NCBI RefSeq assembly: GCF_002887735.1 | Contig: NZ_PKQP01000005.1 | Coordinates: 265,679-329,678 of the forward strand | Source of the DNA: Stenotrophomonas bentonitica | GTDB lineage: Bacteria; Pseudomonadota; Gammaproteobacteria; Xanthomonadales; Xanthomonadaceae | Length of the DNA: 64,000 nt | Direction: 5' to 3' | In this document: positions 1 through 10,510 of the stretch, one piece after another | Position numbering within the stretch: the first letter of the stretch is position 1 | How the letters are laid out: each line of letters opens with the position of its first letter | Program-made: the position numbers and the translations under genes | The notes under the pieces: generated by a model | The model's database searches: none | What the model was told of the DNA's origin: nothing | What the model saw: only the letters and a program-made list of their open reading frames with translations

Positions 1-1002
<1,002 letters not shown>

Positions 1003-1029
1003 CGCGAAATCTCAAACCGTTGGTGGTGG

Positions 1030-1079
1030 GTACCGACCGTTGGTCGGTACGCTTCAAAGCATCACCACCAACGGTGGTG
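1030..1079. repeat. SMAG/REP-like palindrome pair
   Basis: Two hairpins lie head to head: GTACCGACC-gtt-GGTCGGTAC at 1030-1050 and CACCACC-aac-GGTGGTG at 1063-1079. The minus strand reads GTAGGT just outside the second hairpin, which is the GTAG tag typical of S. maltophilia SMAG elements. They sit between the permease and ettA, both leftward genes. Confidence 0.7.
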
Positions 1080-1094
1080 ACCTACCGAAATGAG

Positions 1095-1118
1095 AAAGGC
1101 CGCGCGAGCGCGGCCTTT
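1095..1118 (-). terminator. Intrinsic terminator of ettA
   Basis: An 11-bp GC-rich stem (AAAGGCCGCGC pairing with GCGCGGCCTTT) with a very small loop lies 10 bases beyond the ettA stop. It is followed on the minus strand by TTTCTCATTT. Confidence 0.75.
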
Positions 1119-1127
1119 CCGGTTGCC

Positions 1128-2792
1128 TTATTTCAGCGCCTTGAAGCGCAGGCGCTTCGGCGCAGCGTCGTCGCCCATGCGGCGGCGCTTGTCTTCTTCG
1201 TACTCGCGGTAGTTGCCCTGGAAGAACTCCACGTGCGAATCGCCTTCGAACGCCAGGATGTGGGTCGCGATGCGATCCAGGAACCAGCGGTCATGCGAAA
1301 TCACGAAGGTGTTGCCCGGGAACTCCAGCAGCGCATCTTCCAGCGCACGCAGGGTTTCGATGTCCAGATCGTTGGACGGTTCATCGAGCAGCAGCACGTT
1401 GCCACCCTGCAGCAGGGTCTTGGCCATGTGCAGGCGGCCACGCTCACCACCGGACAGCGAACCAACCAGCTTCTGCTGATCCTGGCCCTTGAAGTTGAAG
1501 CGGCCGATATAGGCGCGCGACTGGATCTCGATGCCGTTGATGTTGAGGATGTCCAGGCCGCCGGCGATTTCCTGGAAGACGTTGTGGTTGCCTTCCAGCG
1601 CGTCGCGGCTCTGGTCCACGTAGGACAGCTTGACGGTCGGGCCGACGGTGATTTCGCCAGAATCCGGCTTTTCCTGGCCGGTGATCATCTTGAACAGGGT
1701 CGACTTACCGGCACCGTTGGGGCCGATGATGCCCACGATCGCACCGGCCGGCACCAGGAAGCTCAGTTCGTCGAACAGCAGGCGGTCGCCGAACTTCTTG
1801 GAGACGTTCTTGAACTCCATCACCGAGTTGCCCAGGCGCTCGCCCGGCGGGATGAAGATTTCATTGGTCTCGTTGCGCTTCTGGTAATCCACCGACTGCA
1901 GTTCTTCCAGGCGGGCCAGACGGGCCTTGCCCTTGGTGCGGCCGCCCTTGGCGTTCTGGCGCGACCACTCCAGTTCCTTCTGGATCGCCTTCTGGCGGGA
2001 TTTTTCCTGGTTGTCTTCCTGCTTCAGGCGCTCGTCCTTCTGCATCAGCCAATCGGTGTAGTTGCCCTTCCACGGAATGCCGCGGCCGCGATCCAGTTCC
2101 AGGATCCACTCGGCGGCGTTGTCCAGGAAGTAGCGATCATGGGTGACCGCCACGACGGTGCCGGTGTAGCGCGCCAGGAACTGTTCCAGCCACTCGACGG
2201 ACTCGGCGTCCAGATGGTTGGTCGGTTCGTCGAGCAGCAGCATGTCCGGCTTCTGCAGCAGCAGGCGGCACAGTGCCACGCGGCGCTTTTCACCACCGGA
2301 GAGCTTGCCGATCACCGCATCCCACGGCGGCAGGCGCAGCGCATCGGCGGCCACGTCCAGCTGGTTTTCCAGGGTGTGCGCATCGCCGGCGGCGAGGATC
2401 GCCTCCAGGCGCTCCTGTTCCTTGGCCAGCTTGTCGAAGTCGGCGCCTTCCTCGGCATAGGCCAGGTAGACCGCGTCCAGCTGGGCCTGGGCCTGCAGCA
2501 CTTCGCCGACGCCTTCCTCGACCGCTTCACGCACGGTCTTGGTCGGGTCCAGCTCCGGTTCCTGGGCCAGGTAGCCGACCTTGATGCCGGGCTGCGGGCG
2601 GGCTTCGCCCTCGAAATCGGTGTCCACGCCGGCCATGATCTTGAGCACCGTGGACTTGCCGGCACCGTTCAGGCCCAGCAGGCCGATCTTGGCACCCGGG
2701 AAGAACGACAGCGAGATGTCCTTGATGATCTGCCGCTTGGGCGGGACCACCTTGCTGACGCGGTTCATGGTGTAGATGTATTGCGAGGACAT
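1128..2792 (-). CDS. ettA: EttA, energy-dependent translational throttle (ABC-F ATPase)
   Basis: Cytoplasmic ABC-F protein that binds the ribosomal E site and gates entry into elongation according to the ATP/ADP ratio. 554 residues, the usual EttA length, with two ATP-binding cassettes. The first has Walker A GLNGAGKST at 40-48, signature LSGGEKR at 164-170 and LLLDEPTNHLD at 185-195. A charged linker around 240-310 contains the P-site tRNA interaction region. The second has Walker A GPNGAGKST at 357-365 and signature LSGGERGR at 446-453. The N-terminus MSSQYIYTMNRVSKVVPPKR is diagnostic for EttA rather than Uup or YheS. Transcribed alone, with a TATAAT on the minus strand about 70 bases upstream and a terminator downstream. 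Confidence 0.97.
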   Translation of the reverse strand: MSSQYIYTMNRVSKVVPPKRQIIKDISLSFFPGAKIGLLGLNGAGKSTVLKIMAGVDTDFEGEARPQPGIKVGYLAQEPELDPTKTVREAVEEGVGEVLQAQAQLDAVYLAYAEEGADFDKLAKEQERLEAILAAGDAHTLENQLDVAADALRLPPWDAVIGKLSGGEKRRVALCRLLLQKPDMLLLDEPTNHLDAESVEWLEQFLARYTGTVVAVTHDRYFLDNAAEWILELDRGRGIPWKGNYTDWLMQKDERLKQEDNQEKSRQKAIQKELEWSRQNAKGGRTKGKARLARLEELQSVDYQKRNETNEIFIPPGERLGNSVMEFKNVSKKFGDRLLFDELSFLVPAGAIVGIIGPNGAGKSTLFKMITGQEKPDSGEITVGPTVKLSYVDQSRDALEGNHNVFQEIAGGLDILNINGIEIQSRAYIGRFNFKGQDQQKLVGSLSGGERGRLHMAKTLLQGGNVLLLDEPSNDLDIETLRALEDALLEFPGNTFVISHDRWFLDRIATHILAFEGDSHVEFFQGNYREYEEDKRRRMGDDAAPKRLRFKALK

Positions 2793-2863
2793 GAGCTCTC
2801 CGAAGGCGCAACCCTGCGCCCGTTCCGGACGGAACAGGAACAGAGGAAGAAAAGGATGCCCCG

Positions 2864-2869
2864 ATTATA
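2864..2869 (-). promoter_or_regulatory. Candidate -10 element for ettA
   Basis: The minus strand reads TATAAT, a perfect sigma-70 -10 hexamer, 72 bases upstream of the ettA start. No convincing -35 hexamer is visible at normal spacing. Confidence 0.4.
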
Positions 2870-2949
2870 GCCGGAAGCGATCAATGCCGCCGGGAGCCAA
2901 GGGCGCCGGGGCTTGCCGCCGCCTGAATGCGGGGTCAAAGCCCTTGAAT

Positions 2950-2964
2950 TGGAAACCGTTTCCA
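2950..2964. promoter_or_regulatory. 15-bp operator-like palindrome
   Basis: TGGAAACCGTTTCCA has perfect 7-base arms around one central base. A partial echo (GGAGACCGTT) follows at about 2968-2977. It lies in the gap shared by ettA (leftward) and the RcnB-like gene (rightward). The form resembles operators of LacI-type or other helix-turn-helix dimers, but no regulator can be named. Confidence 0.35.
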
Positions 2965-3027
2965 GCCGGAGACCGTTCAGATGGGGTGCGCATGATGGAG
3001 CCATCAACCCAACAAGCGAGGCCAATC

Positions 3028-3496
3028 ATGCGCATGAATCGGGGCCGTTGCCTCGCTGCTGGCCTTGGGCACCGTGGCCCCGGCCTTTGCCGATGACCAC
3101 CGTGGGCGCGGTCACGACCGCCGCGAGTGGCGTGATGACCGCCGTGACAACCGCCACGATCGCCATGACCGGCACGATCGTCATGACCGTCGCGAAGTCC
3201 GCCACGACCGCCGTTACGACCGCCGCTATGACAACCGCGGCTACTACCGCCCGGGCCCGCCGCCGCCGCGGGTGGTCTATCGCCCGGCGCCGGGCTATGG
3301 CTCCTACGGCTGGGCCCGCGGCCACCGCTACCGTGAGTACTACGGTGGCCCGGTCTATGTGGTCAACGATTACAGCCGCTACTCGGTGCGCCGCCCGCCG
3401 CGCGACCATCACTGGATCCGGGACGACCGCGGCAACCTGCTGCTGGTCGCCATCGCCACCGGGATCATTGCCGACTACGTGATCAACAACCGGTAA
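3028..3496 (+). pseudogene. RcnB-family periplasmic protein, frameshifted in its signal peptide
   Basis: RcnB-like proteins are small secreted proteins linked to metal (Ni/Co) homeostasis or envelope stress; the role here is inferred. After a good ribosome binding site (GAGG, 6 bases before ATG 3028) the reading frame starts MRMNR and then shifts at GGGG, 3041-3044. With one G fewer the product would begin MRMNRAVASLLALGTVAPAF, a near-ideal signal peptide ending AFA before DDH. As written, the ATG frame soon hits a stop and the mature frame opens only from a TTG at 3065. The mature part (about 135 residues) is intact: a His/Arg/Asp-rich repeat (RHDRHDRHDRHDRR), a Pro-rich stretch, and the conserved C-terminus HWIRDDRGNLLLVAIATGII. 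It is either a real single-base insertion or a sequencing error. Confidence 0.65.
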
Positions 3497-3529
3497 GACC
3501 GGGTCCAATCGCGGCGGTACCTCACACGG

Positions 3530-3551
3530 ACGGCGTCCTTCGGGGCGCCGT
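3530..3551 (+). terminator. Probable terminator after the RcnB-like gene
   Basis: ACGGCG pairs with CGCCGT, with an extra CC/GG inside and a TTC loop, followed by TCTGGTTT. The T-tract is short. Confidence 0.5.
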
Positions 3552-3698
3552 TCTGGTTTCCACGGCGGGCCGCTGCGGCTGGCGCCCTGGGCAGCATGCG
3601 GTGGTGCCGGCGATCGGCGGCACAATTGGTCAGCCCCGCGCCCGGGGACTACAATCCAAGGCTCGCGCTGTACCCCCTCTGCCTGCCTGGAGTAACCG

Positions 3699-4952
<1,254 letters not shown>

Positions 4953-4953
4953 C

Positions 4954-5376
4954 ATGGACGAGGGCCGGCAACGGCGTATCTACGCCGTGCTGGCCCTGGT
5001 CTGCGGCATCGTGGGGATGGCTGGCGGTGGCACCTTCGCCGCCATTGGGGTCTGGGTCGCGTTCGTCGAGCCGGCCTATCTGGACCGGGCCTCGCGCCTG
5101 GTGATCGGCGGCTGGGGGGTGGCCGGCCTGATCGGGATCGTGGGCTGGCTGTGGTTGAGTGGCCGCTATCTCCGAAAGGGACGCACCGGCCTGCGCGATG
5201 CCGGGCCTTGGCCGTGGGCTGCATTGGGCCTTGGCGTCCTTGCCGCCCTGGCGGTGGTCGGCATGGCATTCTGGCAGGCCGCCGCGAGTCCGATGGCACT
5301 GGTTCTGCTGCTGGCCGGGCCGCCGATGCTCTCCTGCGCGGCGCACCTGCTGTGGCTGCGCTGGCAGCCGGCCTAG
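4954..5376 (+). CDS. Small membrane protein of unknown function
   Basis: I do not recognise the family. From the ATG that follows the glyA stop by one base the product is 140 residues with about four hydrophobic segments (roughly 10-35, 45-65, 80-105, 112-130) and a short charged N-terminus, so it is probably an inner-membrane protein. There is no obvious ribosome binding site, and the 1-base gap suggests translational coupling to glyA. An upstream in-frame ATG at 4909 would overlap glyA and is less likely. Codon use looks like the neighbours. Confidence 0.6.
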   Translation: MDEGRQRRIYAVLALVCGIVGMAGGGTFAAIGVWVAFVEPAYLDRASRLVIGGWGVAGLIGIVGWLWLSGRYLRKGRTGLRDAGPWPWAALGLGVLAALAVVGMAFWQAAASPMALVLLLAGPPMLSCAAHLLWLRWQPA

Positions 5377-5484
5377 GCTGGGCTGGCCTCTGCCCCCTGC
5401 CATTTGCTGTTGCCTGTCTCTCTCAGGTACCGTTGCGACGCTGCCGTGACCGCGGCATGACGTTTTCCCGATGCAAGGCGTTCC

Positions 5485-6006
5485 ATGTACTGTCCGTTCT
5501 GCCAGCATGCCGATACCCGTGTGATCGATTCGCGCGTCTCTGAAGACGGCGCGACGATCCGGCGTCGCCGCGAGTGCGAGGCCTGCAACGAGCGCTTCAG
5601 CACCCTGGAAACCATCGAACTGAAACTGCCGGCGATCGTCAAAAGCGACGGCAGCCGCGAGGCCTTCGATGCGCGCAAGGTCCGCAGCGGCTTTGATCGC
5701 GCGCTGCAGAAGCGTCCGGTGCCTGAAGACAAGATCGAGCTGGCGGTGCGCGCGGTGATGCAGCAGGCGCGCATCTGTGGCGAACGCGAAATCCCCTCGA
5801 TCAAGGTCGGCGAGTTCGTGATGAACGAACTGCGCAAGCTGGACCATGTGGGTTACGTGCGCTTTGCCTCGGTGTACCGCAGCTTCGAAGACGTGGCCGA
5901 TTTCCGCGAAGAAATCGAGAAGCTCGAACGCGAGCTGCCCTCCAGCACCGAACAGCTGCAGCTGCTCGGCGATGTGATCGCGCTGACCAAGAAAAAGAAA
6001 GGCTGA
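5485..6006 (+). CDS. nrdR: Transcriptional repressor NrdR
   Basis: Zinc-ribbon plus ATP-cone repressor that binds NrdR boxes in front of ribonucleotide reductase genes and senses ATP/dATP. 173 residues, slightly longer than E. coli NrdR (149) because of a C-terminal extension. The zinc ribbon has C3, C6, C31 and C34; the ATP-cone covers about residues 49-139 ([18 protein letters not shown]). It sits between glyA and ribD, the usual nrdR-rib neighbourhood of proteobacteria. No NrdR box is expected or seen in its own upstream region. Confidence 0.96.
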   Translation: MYCPFCQHADTRVIDSRVSEDGATIRRRRECEACNERFSTLETIELKLPAIVKSDGSREAFDARKVRSGFDRALQKRPVPEDKIELAVRAVMQQARICGEREIPSIKVGEFVMNELRKLDHVGYVRFASVYRSFEDVADFREEIEKLERELPSSTEQLQLLGDVIALTKKKKG

Positions 6007-6076
6007 GCCTGCGCCGCATCGCGGCCACCACGGCTGAGCTACCATCGCGGCTGCCTGCCGCCGGACGCTCACCGCC

Positions 6077-7159
6077 ATGACTGAATTTACCGCTCTCGAC
6101 CACCAGCACATGGCGCATGCGCTGCGCCTGGCCGAGCGCGCCGCGTATACCGCGCGGCCCAACCCGATGGTCGGCTGCGTGATCGCACGCGATGAGGTGG
6201 TGGTCGGCGAGGGCTGGCATCAGCGCACCGGCGGTCCGCACGCGGAAGTCTTCGCACTGCGCCAGGCCGGTGAACAGGCCCGCGGTGCCACCGCCTACGT
6301 GACCCTGGAGCCATGCGCGCACCACGGTCGCACGCCGCCGTGTGCACTGGCCTTGATCGAGGCAGGGGTGACACGCGTGGTGGCGGCGATGCGCGATCCT
6401 TTCCCGAAGGTCGATGGGGGGGGCTTCGTGCTGCTCCGCGACGCCGGCATCGAGGTCGCCGAAGGGTTGATGGCTGCGCAGGCGCGCGAGCTCAACCACG
6501 GGTTCCTGTCACGCATCGAGCGCGGCCGCCCGTGGGTGCGGGTGAAGCTCGCGGCCAGTCTGGACGGGCGTACGGCGATGGCCGATGGCCGCTCCAAATG
6601 GATCACCGGTGCGGCCGCCCGCGACGATGTGCAGTACTGGCGTGCGCGTGCCGGTGCGATTCTCACCGGCGCGGCCACCGTGTTGGCCGATGACCCGGTG
6701 TTGACCGTGCGGCTGGCCGATACCGAGGTATTGCCGCCCTTGCGGGTGGTACTCGATGCACGCCTGCGCTCGCTGGAGTGCGCGCGGGTGCGCGAGGGCG
6801 GGGCGCCGACCTTGTACGTGCATGACGCCGCGGTCAGCCCGCCGGACGCCGCCGATGCGGAGTTCGCCAGCGTGCCCAGCCATGACGGTCGTCTGGATCT
6901 GGGCGCGGTGTTGGCGCTGCTCGCCGAGCGCGGCATCAATGACGTGCATACCGAGGCCGGCGCCACCTTGGCCGGCGCGTTGCTGGCCGGCGGCTGGGTC
7001 GACGAACTGTTGCTGTATCAGGCGCCCACGTTGCTCGGTGAGCATGGGCTGCCGCTGCTGTCCGGCCTGGGTATCCACGCGATGGAACAGCAGCGCCGGC
7101 TGCGCGTGGTGGACAGGCGCCAGGTGGGTGAGGACCTCCGCCTGTTGCTGCGCCCATAA
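6077..7159 (+). CDS. ribD: Bifunctional riboflavin biosynthesis deaminase/reductase RibD
   Basis: Second and third steps of riboflavin synthesis: deamination of the GTP-derived pyrimidine, then NADPH-dependent side-chain reduction. 360 residues. The N-terminal cytidine-deaminase-like domain has the zinc site H55-A-E57 with C80 and C89 (PCAHHGRTPPC). The C-terminal reductase domain starts near RPWVRVKLAASLDGRTA. It lies upstream of the FMN riboswitch and is separated from it by a hairpin terminator, so unlike ribE it is probably not controlled by the switch. Confidence 0.97.
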   Translation: MTEFTALDHQHMAHALRLAERAAYTARPNPMVGCVIARDEVVVGEGWHQRTGGPHAEVFALRQAGEQARGATAYVTLEPCAHHGRTPPCALALIEAGVTRVVAAMRDPFPKVDGGGFVLLRDAGIEVAEGLMAAQARELNHGFLSRIERGRPWVRVKLAASLDGRTAMADGRSKWITGAAARDDVQYWRARAGAILTGAATVLADDPVLTVRLADTEVLPPLRVVLDARLRSLECARVREGGAPTLYVHDAAVSPPDAADAEFASVPSHDGRLDLGAVLALLAERGINDVHTEAGATLAGALLAGGWVDELLLYQAPTLLGEHGLPLLSGLGIHAMEQQRRLRVVDRRQVGEDLRLLLRP

Positions 7160-7161
7160 AA

Positions 7162-7185
7162 AACGGGCCCCTTGCGGGACCCGTT
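7162..7185 (+). terminator. Terminator after ribD
   Basis: AACGGG pairs with CCCGTT, and an inner CCC/GGG pair surrounds a TTGC loop. It starts three bases after the ribD stop. The following T-tract (TTCGATC) is weak. Confidence 0.6.
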
Positions 7186-7350
7186 CGATCATGGCGCGGC
7201 GCGGACGCCGCAGCCCGATCAGTAACCGACGTGTGTGCCCTCCTATCCACGGGGCGCAGCACTCAGCGGAATAGCTTAACACTTATTTAACTTAAAGCCC
7301 CCAGTCAGGGTGCCCTGTTACACTAGCCGCGCCGGTTCGCCGGTACACAA

Positions 7351-7491
7351 ACGTCTTCAGGGCGGGGTGCGATTCCCCACCGGCGGTAGGTGCGCAAGCA
7401 CGAGCCCGCGAGCGCTTCCCGGTCCTCGGGAAGGTCAGCAGATCCGGTCCGATGCCGGAGCCGACGGTATAGTCCGGATGAAAGAAGACGG
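7351..7491 (+). promoter_or_regulatory. FMN riboswitch (RFN element)
   Basis: The conserved RFN blocks appear in order: TCTTCAGGGCGGGGTG at the 5' side, then GATTCCCCACCGGCGGTA, a variable stem, GGTCAGCAGATCCGGT, GCCGACGGTATAGTCCGGATG and the closing AAGAAGACG. The outer helix pairs ACGTCTTC with GAAGACG. The element ends 78 bases before the ribE start. Of the 410 bases between ribD and ribE, the rest holds the ribD terminator, an AT-rich segment (7270-7330) that may contain the promoter, and the ribE ribosome binding site. Confidence 0.96.
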
Positions 7492-7569
7492 TGCGGCCGG
7501 GCCTTGGTGCTCGGCGTGCACCTATATGCCTTGCGGCGTTTTTCGCTCACTTTCCGCGGAGAACGTTCC

Positions 7570-8172
7570 TTGTTTACTGGAATCATCGAAGGCGTCGGCC
7601 GTCTGGCCGCACGCGACACCCTTGGCGGCGATGTCCGCTTTACCTTTGACGTGGGCACCCTGCCGTTCGAGAACGTGCAGATGGGCGAGAGCATCGCCAT
7701 CAACGGGGTCTGCCTCACTGTCATCGCTTATGACGCCACCCGCTTCCAGGCCGACGCCTCGACCGAGACGTTGGGCCTGACCACGCTGGGGCAGCTGGCC
7801 GACGGCGCCGTCATCAATCTCGAACGCGCGATGCGCCCGACCGATCGCCTGGGGGGTCATCTGGTCAGCGGCCATGTCGATGGCCTGGGCCAGGTGTTGT
7901 CGGTGCATGACGATGCGCGTGCCCAGCGCTGGCGCTTCGCCGCGCCGGCCGCGTTGCTGCGCTACATCGCCAAGAAAGGCTCGATCTGCGTGGACGGAGT
8001 CAGCCTGACCGTCAACGAGGTGGACGAGCAGGGCTTCGAGGTCGCCCTCATCCCGCACACCGTGGCCAACACCGCCTTCGCCGCAACGGCCGTGGGCAGT
8101 GCGGTCAATCTTGAAATCGATCTGGTCGCCCGTTACGTCGAACGTTTGTTGGGTGCAGGAGCACGCGCATGA
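7570..8172 (+). CDS. ribE: Riboflavin synthase alpha subunit, UUG start
   Basis: Dismutates two 6,7-dimethyl-8-ribityllumazine molecules to riboflavin. 200 residues, the normal length, with two tandem lumazine-binding repeats: MFTGIIEGVGRL at the N-terminus and GGHLVSGHVDGLGQV near 95-110. The start is a TTG at 7570, because family members begin MFTGIIE; GGAG lies eight bases upstream and no ATG or GTG fits. The stop overlaps the ribBA start (ATGA). Transcribed behind the FMN riboswitch, so FMN should repress it. Confidence 0.96.
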   Translation: MFTGIIEGVGRLAARDTLGGDVRFTFDVGTLPFENVQMGESIAINGVCLTVIAYDATRFQADASTETLGLTTLGQLADGAVINLERAMRPTDRLGGHLVSGHVDGLGQVLSVHDDARAQRWRFAAPAALLRYIAKKGSICVDGVSLTVNEVDEQGFEVALIPHTVANTAFAATAVGSAVNLEIDLVARYVERLLGAGARA

Positions 8173-9266
8173 ATTTCGCCCCCATTCCCGAGATTCTCGA
8201 GGACATCCGCCTTGGCCGCATGGTCGTCATCGTCGATGACGAAGACCGCGAGAACGAAGGCGACCTGATCATGGCCGCCGAGCTGGTCAAGCCGTCGGAC
8301 ATCAACTTCATGGTCACCCATGGCCGTGGCCTGGTGTGCCTGCCGCTGACCCGTGAGCGCGCTGCCGATCTCGGCCTGGCGCCGATGGTCCAGGCCAACA
8401 CCGCGCAGTTCCAGACCAACTTCACCGTCAGCATCGAAGCGGCCGAGGGTGTCACCACCGGCATCTCGGCCTATGACCGCGCCCACACCATCCGCACGGC
8501 GGTGAAGCCGGACGCCAAGCCGGCCGACCTGCACCAGCCGGGCCACATCTTCCCGCTGATCGCCCAGCCGGGCGGCGTGCTGACCCGCGCCGGGCATACC
8601 GAAGCGGGCGTGGATCTGGCCATGCTGGCAGGCCTGGAGCCGGCTGGCGTGCTGGTGGAGATCCTCAACCCCGACGGCAGCATGGCGCGCCGCCCGGAGC
8701 TGGAGGTGTTCGCCCGCGAGCACGGCCTGAAGATGGGCTCGATCGCCGACCTGATCGCCTACCGCCTGGCCACCGAGAAGACGGTCGAGCGCGTGGACGA
8801 GCGCGAGATCGACACCGAGTTCGGTCCCTTCAAGCTGGTCACCTACCGCGACCGCATCGCCCACGACCTGCATTTCGCCCTGGTCCGCGGCACCCCGGAT
8901 GCCGAGCCCACGCTGGTCCGCGTGCAGGTGGAAAACCCGCTGGCCGACCTGCTGCACTGGCGCCGCGACGATTTCGGCGTGGCCTCCACCGACGCCCTGC
9001 GCGCCATTGCCGCCGCCGAGCGCGGGGTGATGGTGGTGCTGTCGGCGCCACGCGACACCAACACCCTGCTGGCCCGCCTGCGCCAGCAGCCGGCCCCGGT
9101 GACCCCGGGCAAGGACAAGGATGTGAGCCAGTGGCGCCGCAACGGCGCCGGTGCGCAGATCCTGTCCGACCTCGGCCTGGGCAAGCTGCGCGTGCTGGGC
9201 ACCCCCCGCCGCCAGATCGGCCTGGCCGGCTACGGCCTGGAAGTAGTGGAAACGGTCACCCCCTGA
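8169..9266 (+). CDS. ribBA: DHBP synthase with degenerate GTP cyclohydrolase II domain (RibBA/RibBX type)
   Basis: The N-terminal half (about 1-200) is 3,4-dihydroxy-2-butanone-4-phosphate synthase, converting ribulose 5-phosphate to the four-carbon unit of riboflavin. It has VDDEDRENEGDLI and the RAGHTEAGVDLA block. The C-terminal half (about 205-365) has the GTP cyclohydrolase II fold by length and position but lacks the cysteine triplet that binds catalytic zinc: no cysteine is present in that domain. The GCHII activity is therefore probably lost, as in RibBX-type proteins, and a separate RibA must exist elsewhere. Second gene of the ribE-ribBA-ribH run. Confidence 0.93.
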   Translation: MNFAPIPEILEDIRLGRMVVIVDDEDRENEGDLIMAAELVKPSDINFMVTHGRGLVCLPLTRERAADLGLAPMVQANTAQFQTNFTVSIEAAEGVTTGISAYDRAHTIRTAVKPDAKPADLHQPGHIFPLIAQPGGVLTRAGHTEAGVDLAMLAGLEPAGVLVEILNPDGSMARRPELEVFAREHGLKMGSIADLIAYRLATEKTVERVDEREIDTEFGPFKLVTYRDRIAHDLHFALVRGTPDAEPTLVRVQVENPLADLLHWRRDDFGVASTDALRAIAAAERGVMVVLSAPRDTNTLLARLRQQPAPVTPGKDKDVSQWRRNGAGAQILSDLGLGKLRVLGTPRRQIGLAGYGLEVVETVTP

Positions 9267-9292
9267 CCGCCCGCCCGACCGCCCACCCTCCC

Positions 9293-9442
9293 GTAGAGCC
9301 GGGCTCTGCCCGGCTGGCTCTCGGCGCTGGCCTGTGACGCAGCCGGGCAGAGCCCGGCTCTACGCGCGGCCAGCGACGCCAGCCGGCAGAGCCCGGCGCT
9401 ACGCACGGCCAGCGACGCCAGCCGGGCAGAGCCCGGCGCTAC
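9293..9442. repeat. Cluster of four SMAG palindromes
   Basis: One forward copy starts GTAGAGCCGGGCTCTGCCCG at 9293. Three reverse copies end in CTAC at about 9363, 9402 and 9442, the last three forming a 39-40 base tandem with the linker GGCCAGCGACGCCAG. The cluster fills most of the ribBA-ribH gap, so ribH may be transcriptionally buffered from ribBA. Confidence 0.85.
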
Positions 9443-9524
9443 GTGGCCATGGCCGCCGGCCCGTGTCCGGCGTAACCGGCCCGCCCGCGTTAAACTAGTC
9501 AACCTTTTGGACCCCACGCCGAAC

Positions 9525-9992
9525 ATGAGCCACTACGAAGGCGACCTCCGTACTCCGGAAAAGGCCCGTTTCGCCATCCTCGCCAGCCGCTGGAATGCCC
9601 GCATCACCGACGTACTGGTCGCTGGCGCGCGGCAGAGCCTGGCCGGCAACGGCATCGACGAAGCCGCCATCGACGTGATCCGTGTGCCCGGCGCATGGGA
9701 ACTGCCGCTGGTGGCCGCCCGCCTGGCCGCCGCGCATGAACATGCCGCGATCATCGCCCTGGGCTGTGTGATCCGCGGCGACACCCGCCACTACGAACAC
9801 GTGGCCGATGGCTGCGCCGAAGGCCTGATGCGCGTGCAGCTGGATTTCGGCGTGCCGGTGCTCAATGGCGTGCTCGCCGTGGAACGCGCCGAGGATGCCG
9901 AGGCCCGTGCCGGTGGCAGCCATGGCAACAAGGGTGAGGAAGCCGCACTGACGGCGTTGGAAATGGTCAATCTTCTGGAGCAGTTGCCGTGA
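9525..9992 (+). CDS. ribH: 6,7-dimethyl-8-ribityllumazine synthase
   Basis: Condenses the RibBA four-carbon unit with the RibD product to give the lumazine used by RibE. 155 residues. Family motifs include [34 protein letters not shown] and [21 protein letters not shown] 9525 is chosen because it gives the normal length; a TTG at 9507 would add six residues. Neither has a clear ribosome binding site. The stop overlaps the nusB GTG start (GTGA). Confidence 0.96.
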   Translation: MSHYEGDLRTPEKARFAILASRWNARITDVLVAGARQSLAGNGIDEAAIDVIRVPGAWELPLVAARLAAAHEHAAIIALGCVIRGDTRHYEHVADGCAEGLMRVQLDFGVPVLNGVLAVERAEDAEARAGGSHGNKGEEAALTALEMVNLLEQLP

Positions 9993-10468
9993 ACAAGTCG
10001 AACCCGGGCAAGCCCTCCGGTAAACCCGTCCGCCGTGATGGCATCGACCCCGTGCTGCGCTCGCGCGCGCGCCGTCGTGCCCTGCAGGCGATCTATGCGT
10101 GGCAGATTTCCGGTGGCAACGCGCAGACCGTGATTGCCCAGTTTGCCCACGAGCAGGCGCGTGAAATCGCCGATCTGGCCTATTTTGAAGCGCTGATCCA
10201 CGGCGTGCTGGACAACCGCAAGGACCTGGACGAGGCACTGACCCCGTACCTGGATCGCAGCATCGACGAAGTGGACGCCATCGAACGCGCCGCGCTGCGC
10301 GTGGCCGCCTTCGAAATGCGCTACCGCCTGGACGTGCCGTACCGCGTGGTGATCAACGAAGCGATCGAATCGGCCAAGCGCTTCGGCTCCGAGCATGGTC
10401 ACACCTACGTCAACGGCGTGCTGGACCGCGCGGCCGTGGAATGGCGCAAGGTCGAATCGGGTCACTGA
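9989..10468 (+). CDS. nusB: Transcription antitermination factor NusB
   Basis: RNA-binding all-helical protein that joins NusE at boxA for rRNA antitermination. 159 residues from a GTG start overlapping the ribH stop. Motifs: [16 protein letters not shown], the central [32 protein letters not shown] and the terminal YVNGVLDRA. The ribH-nusB-thiL order is common in gammaproteobacteria. Confidence 0.96.
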   Translation: MNKSNPGKPSGKPVRRDGIDPVLRSRARRRALQAIYAWQISGGNAQTVIAQFAHEQAREIADLAYFEALIHGVLDNRKDLDEALTPYLDRSIDEVDAIERAALRVAAFEMRYRLDVPYRVVINEAIESAKRFGSEHGHTYVNGVLDRAAVEWRKVESGH

Positions 10469-10510
10469 CCCGCCGGTGGCAATGAGCCGCCGGCGGTAAT
10501 GACCCGTCTG

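Noticed and set aside
1020..2870. 616-codon open frame antisense to ettA
   Set aside because: EttA on the minus strand has both ABC cassettes; the + frame has none.
9293..9442. Possible CRISPR array from regularly spaced palindromes
   Set aside because: Units are nearly identical including the spacer, are SMAG hairpins with GTAG tags, and no cas genes are near.
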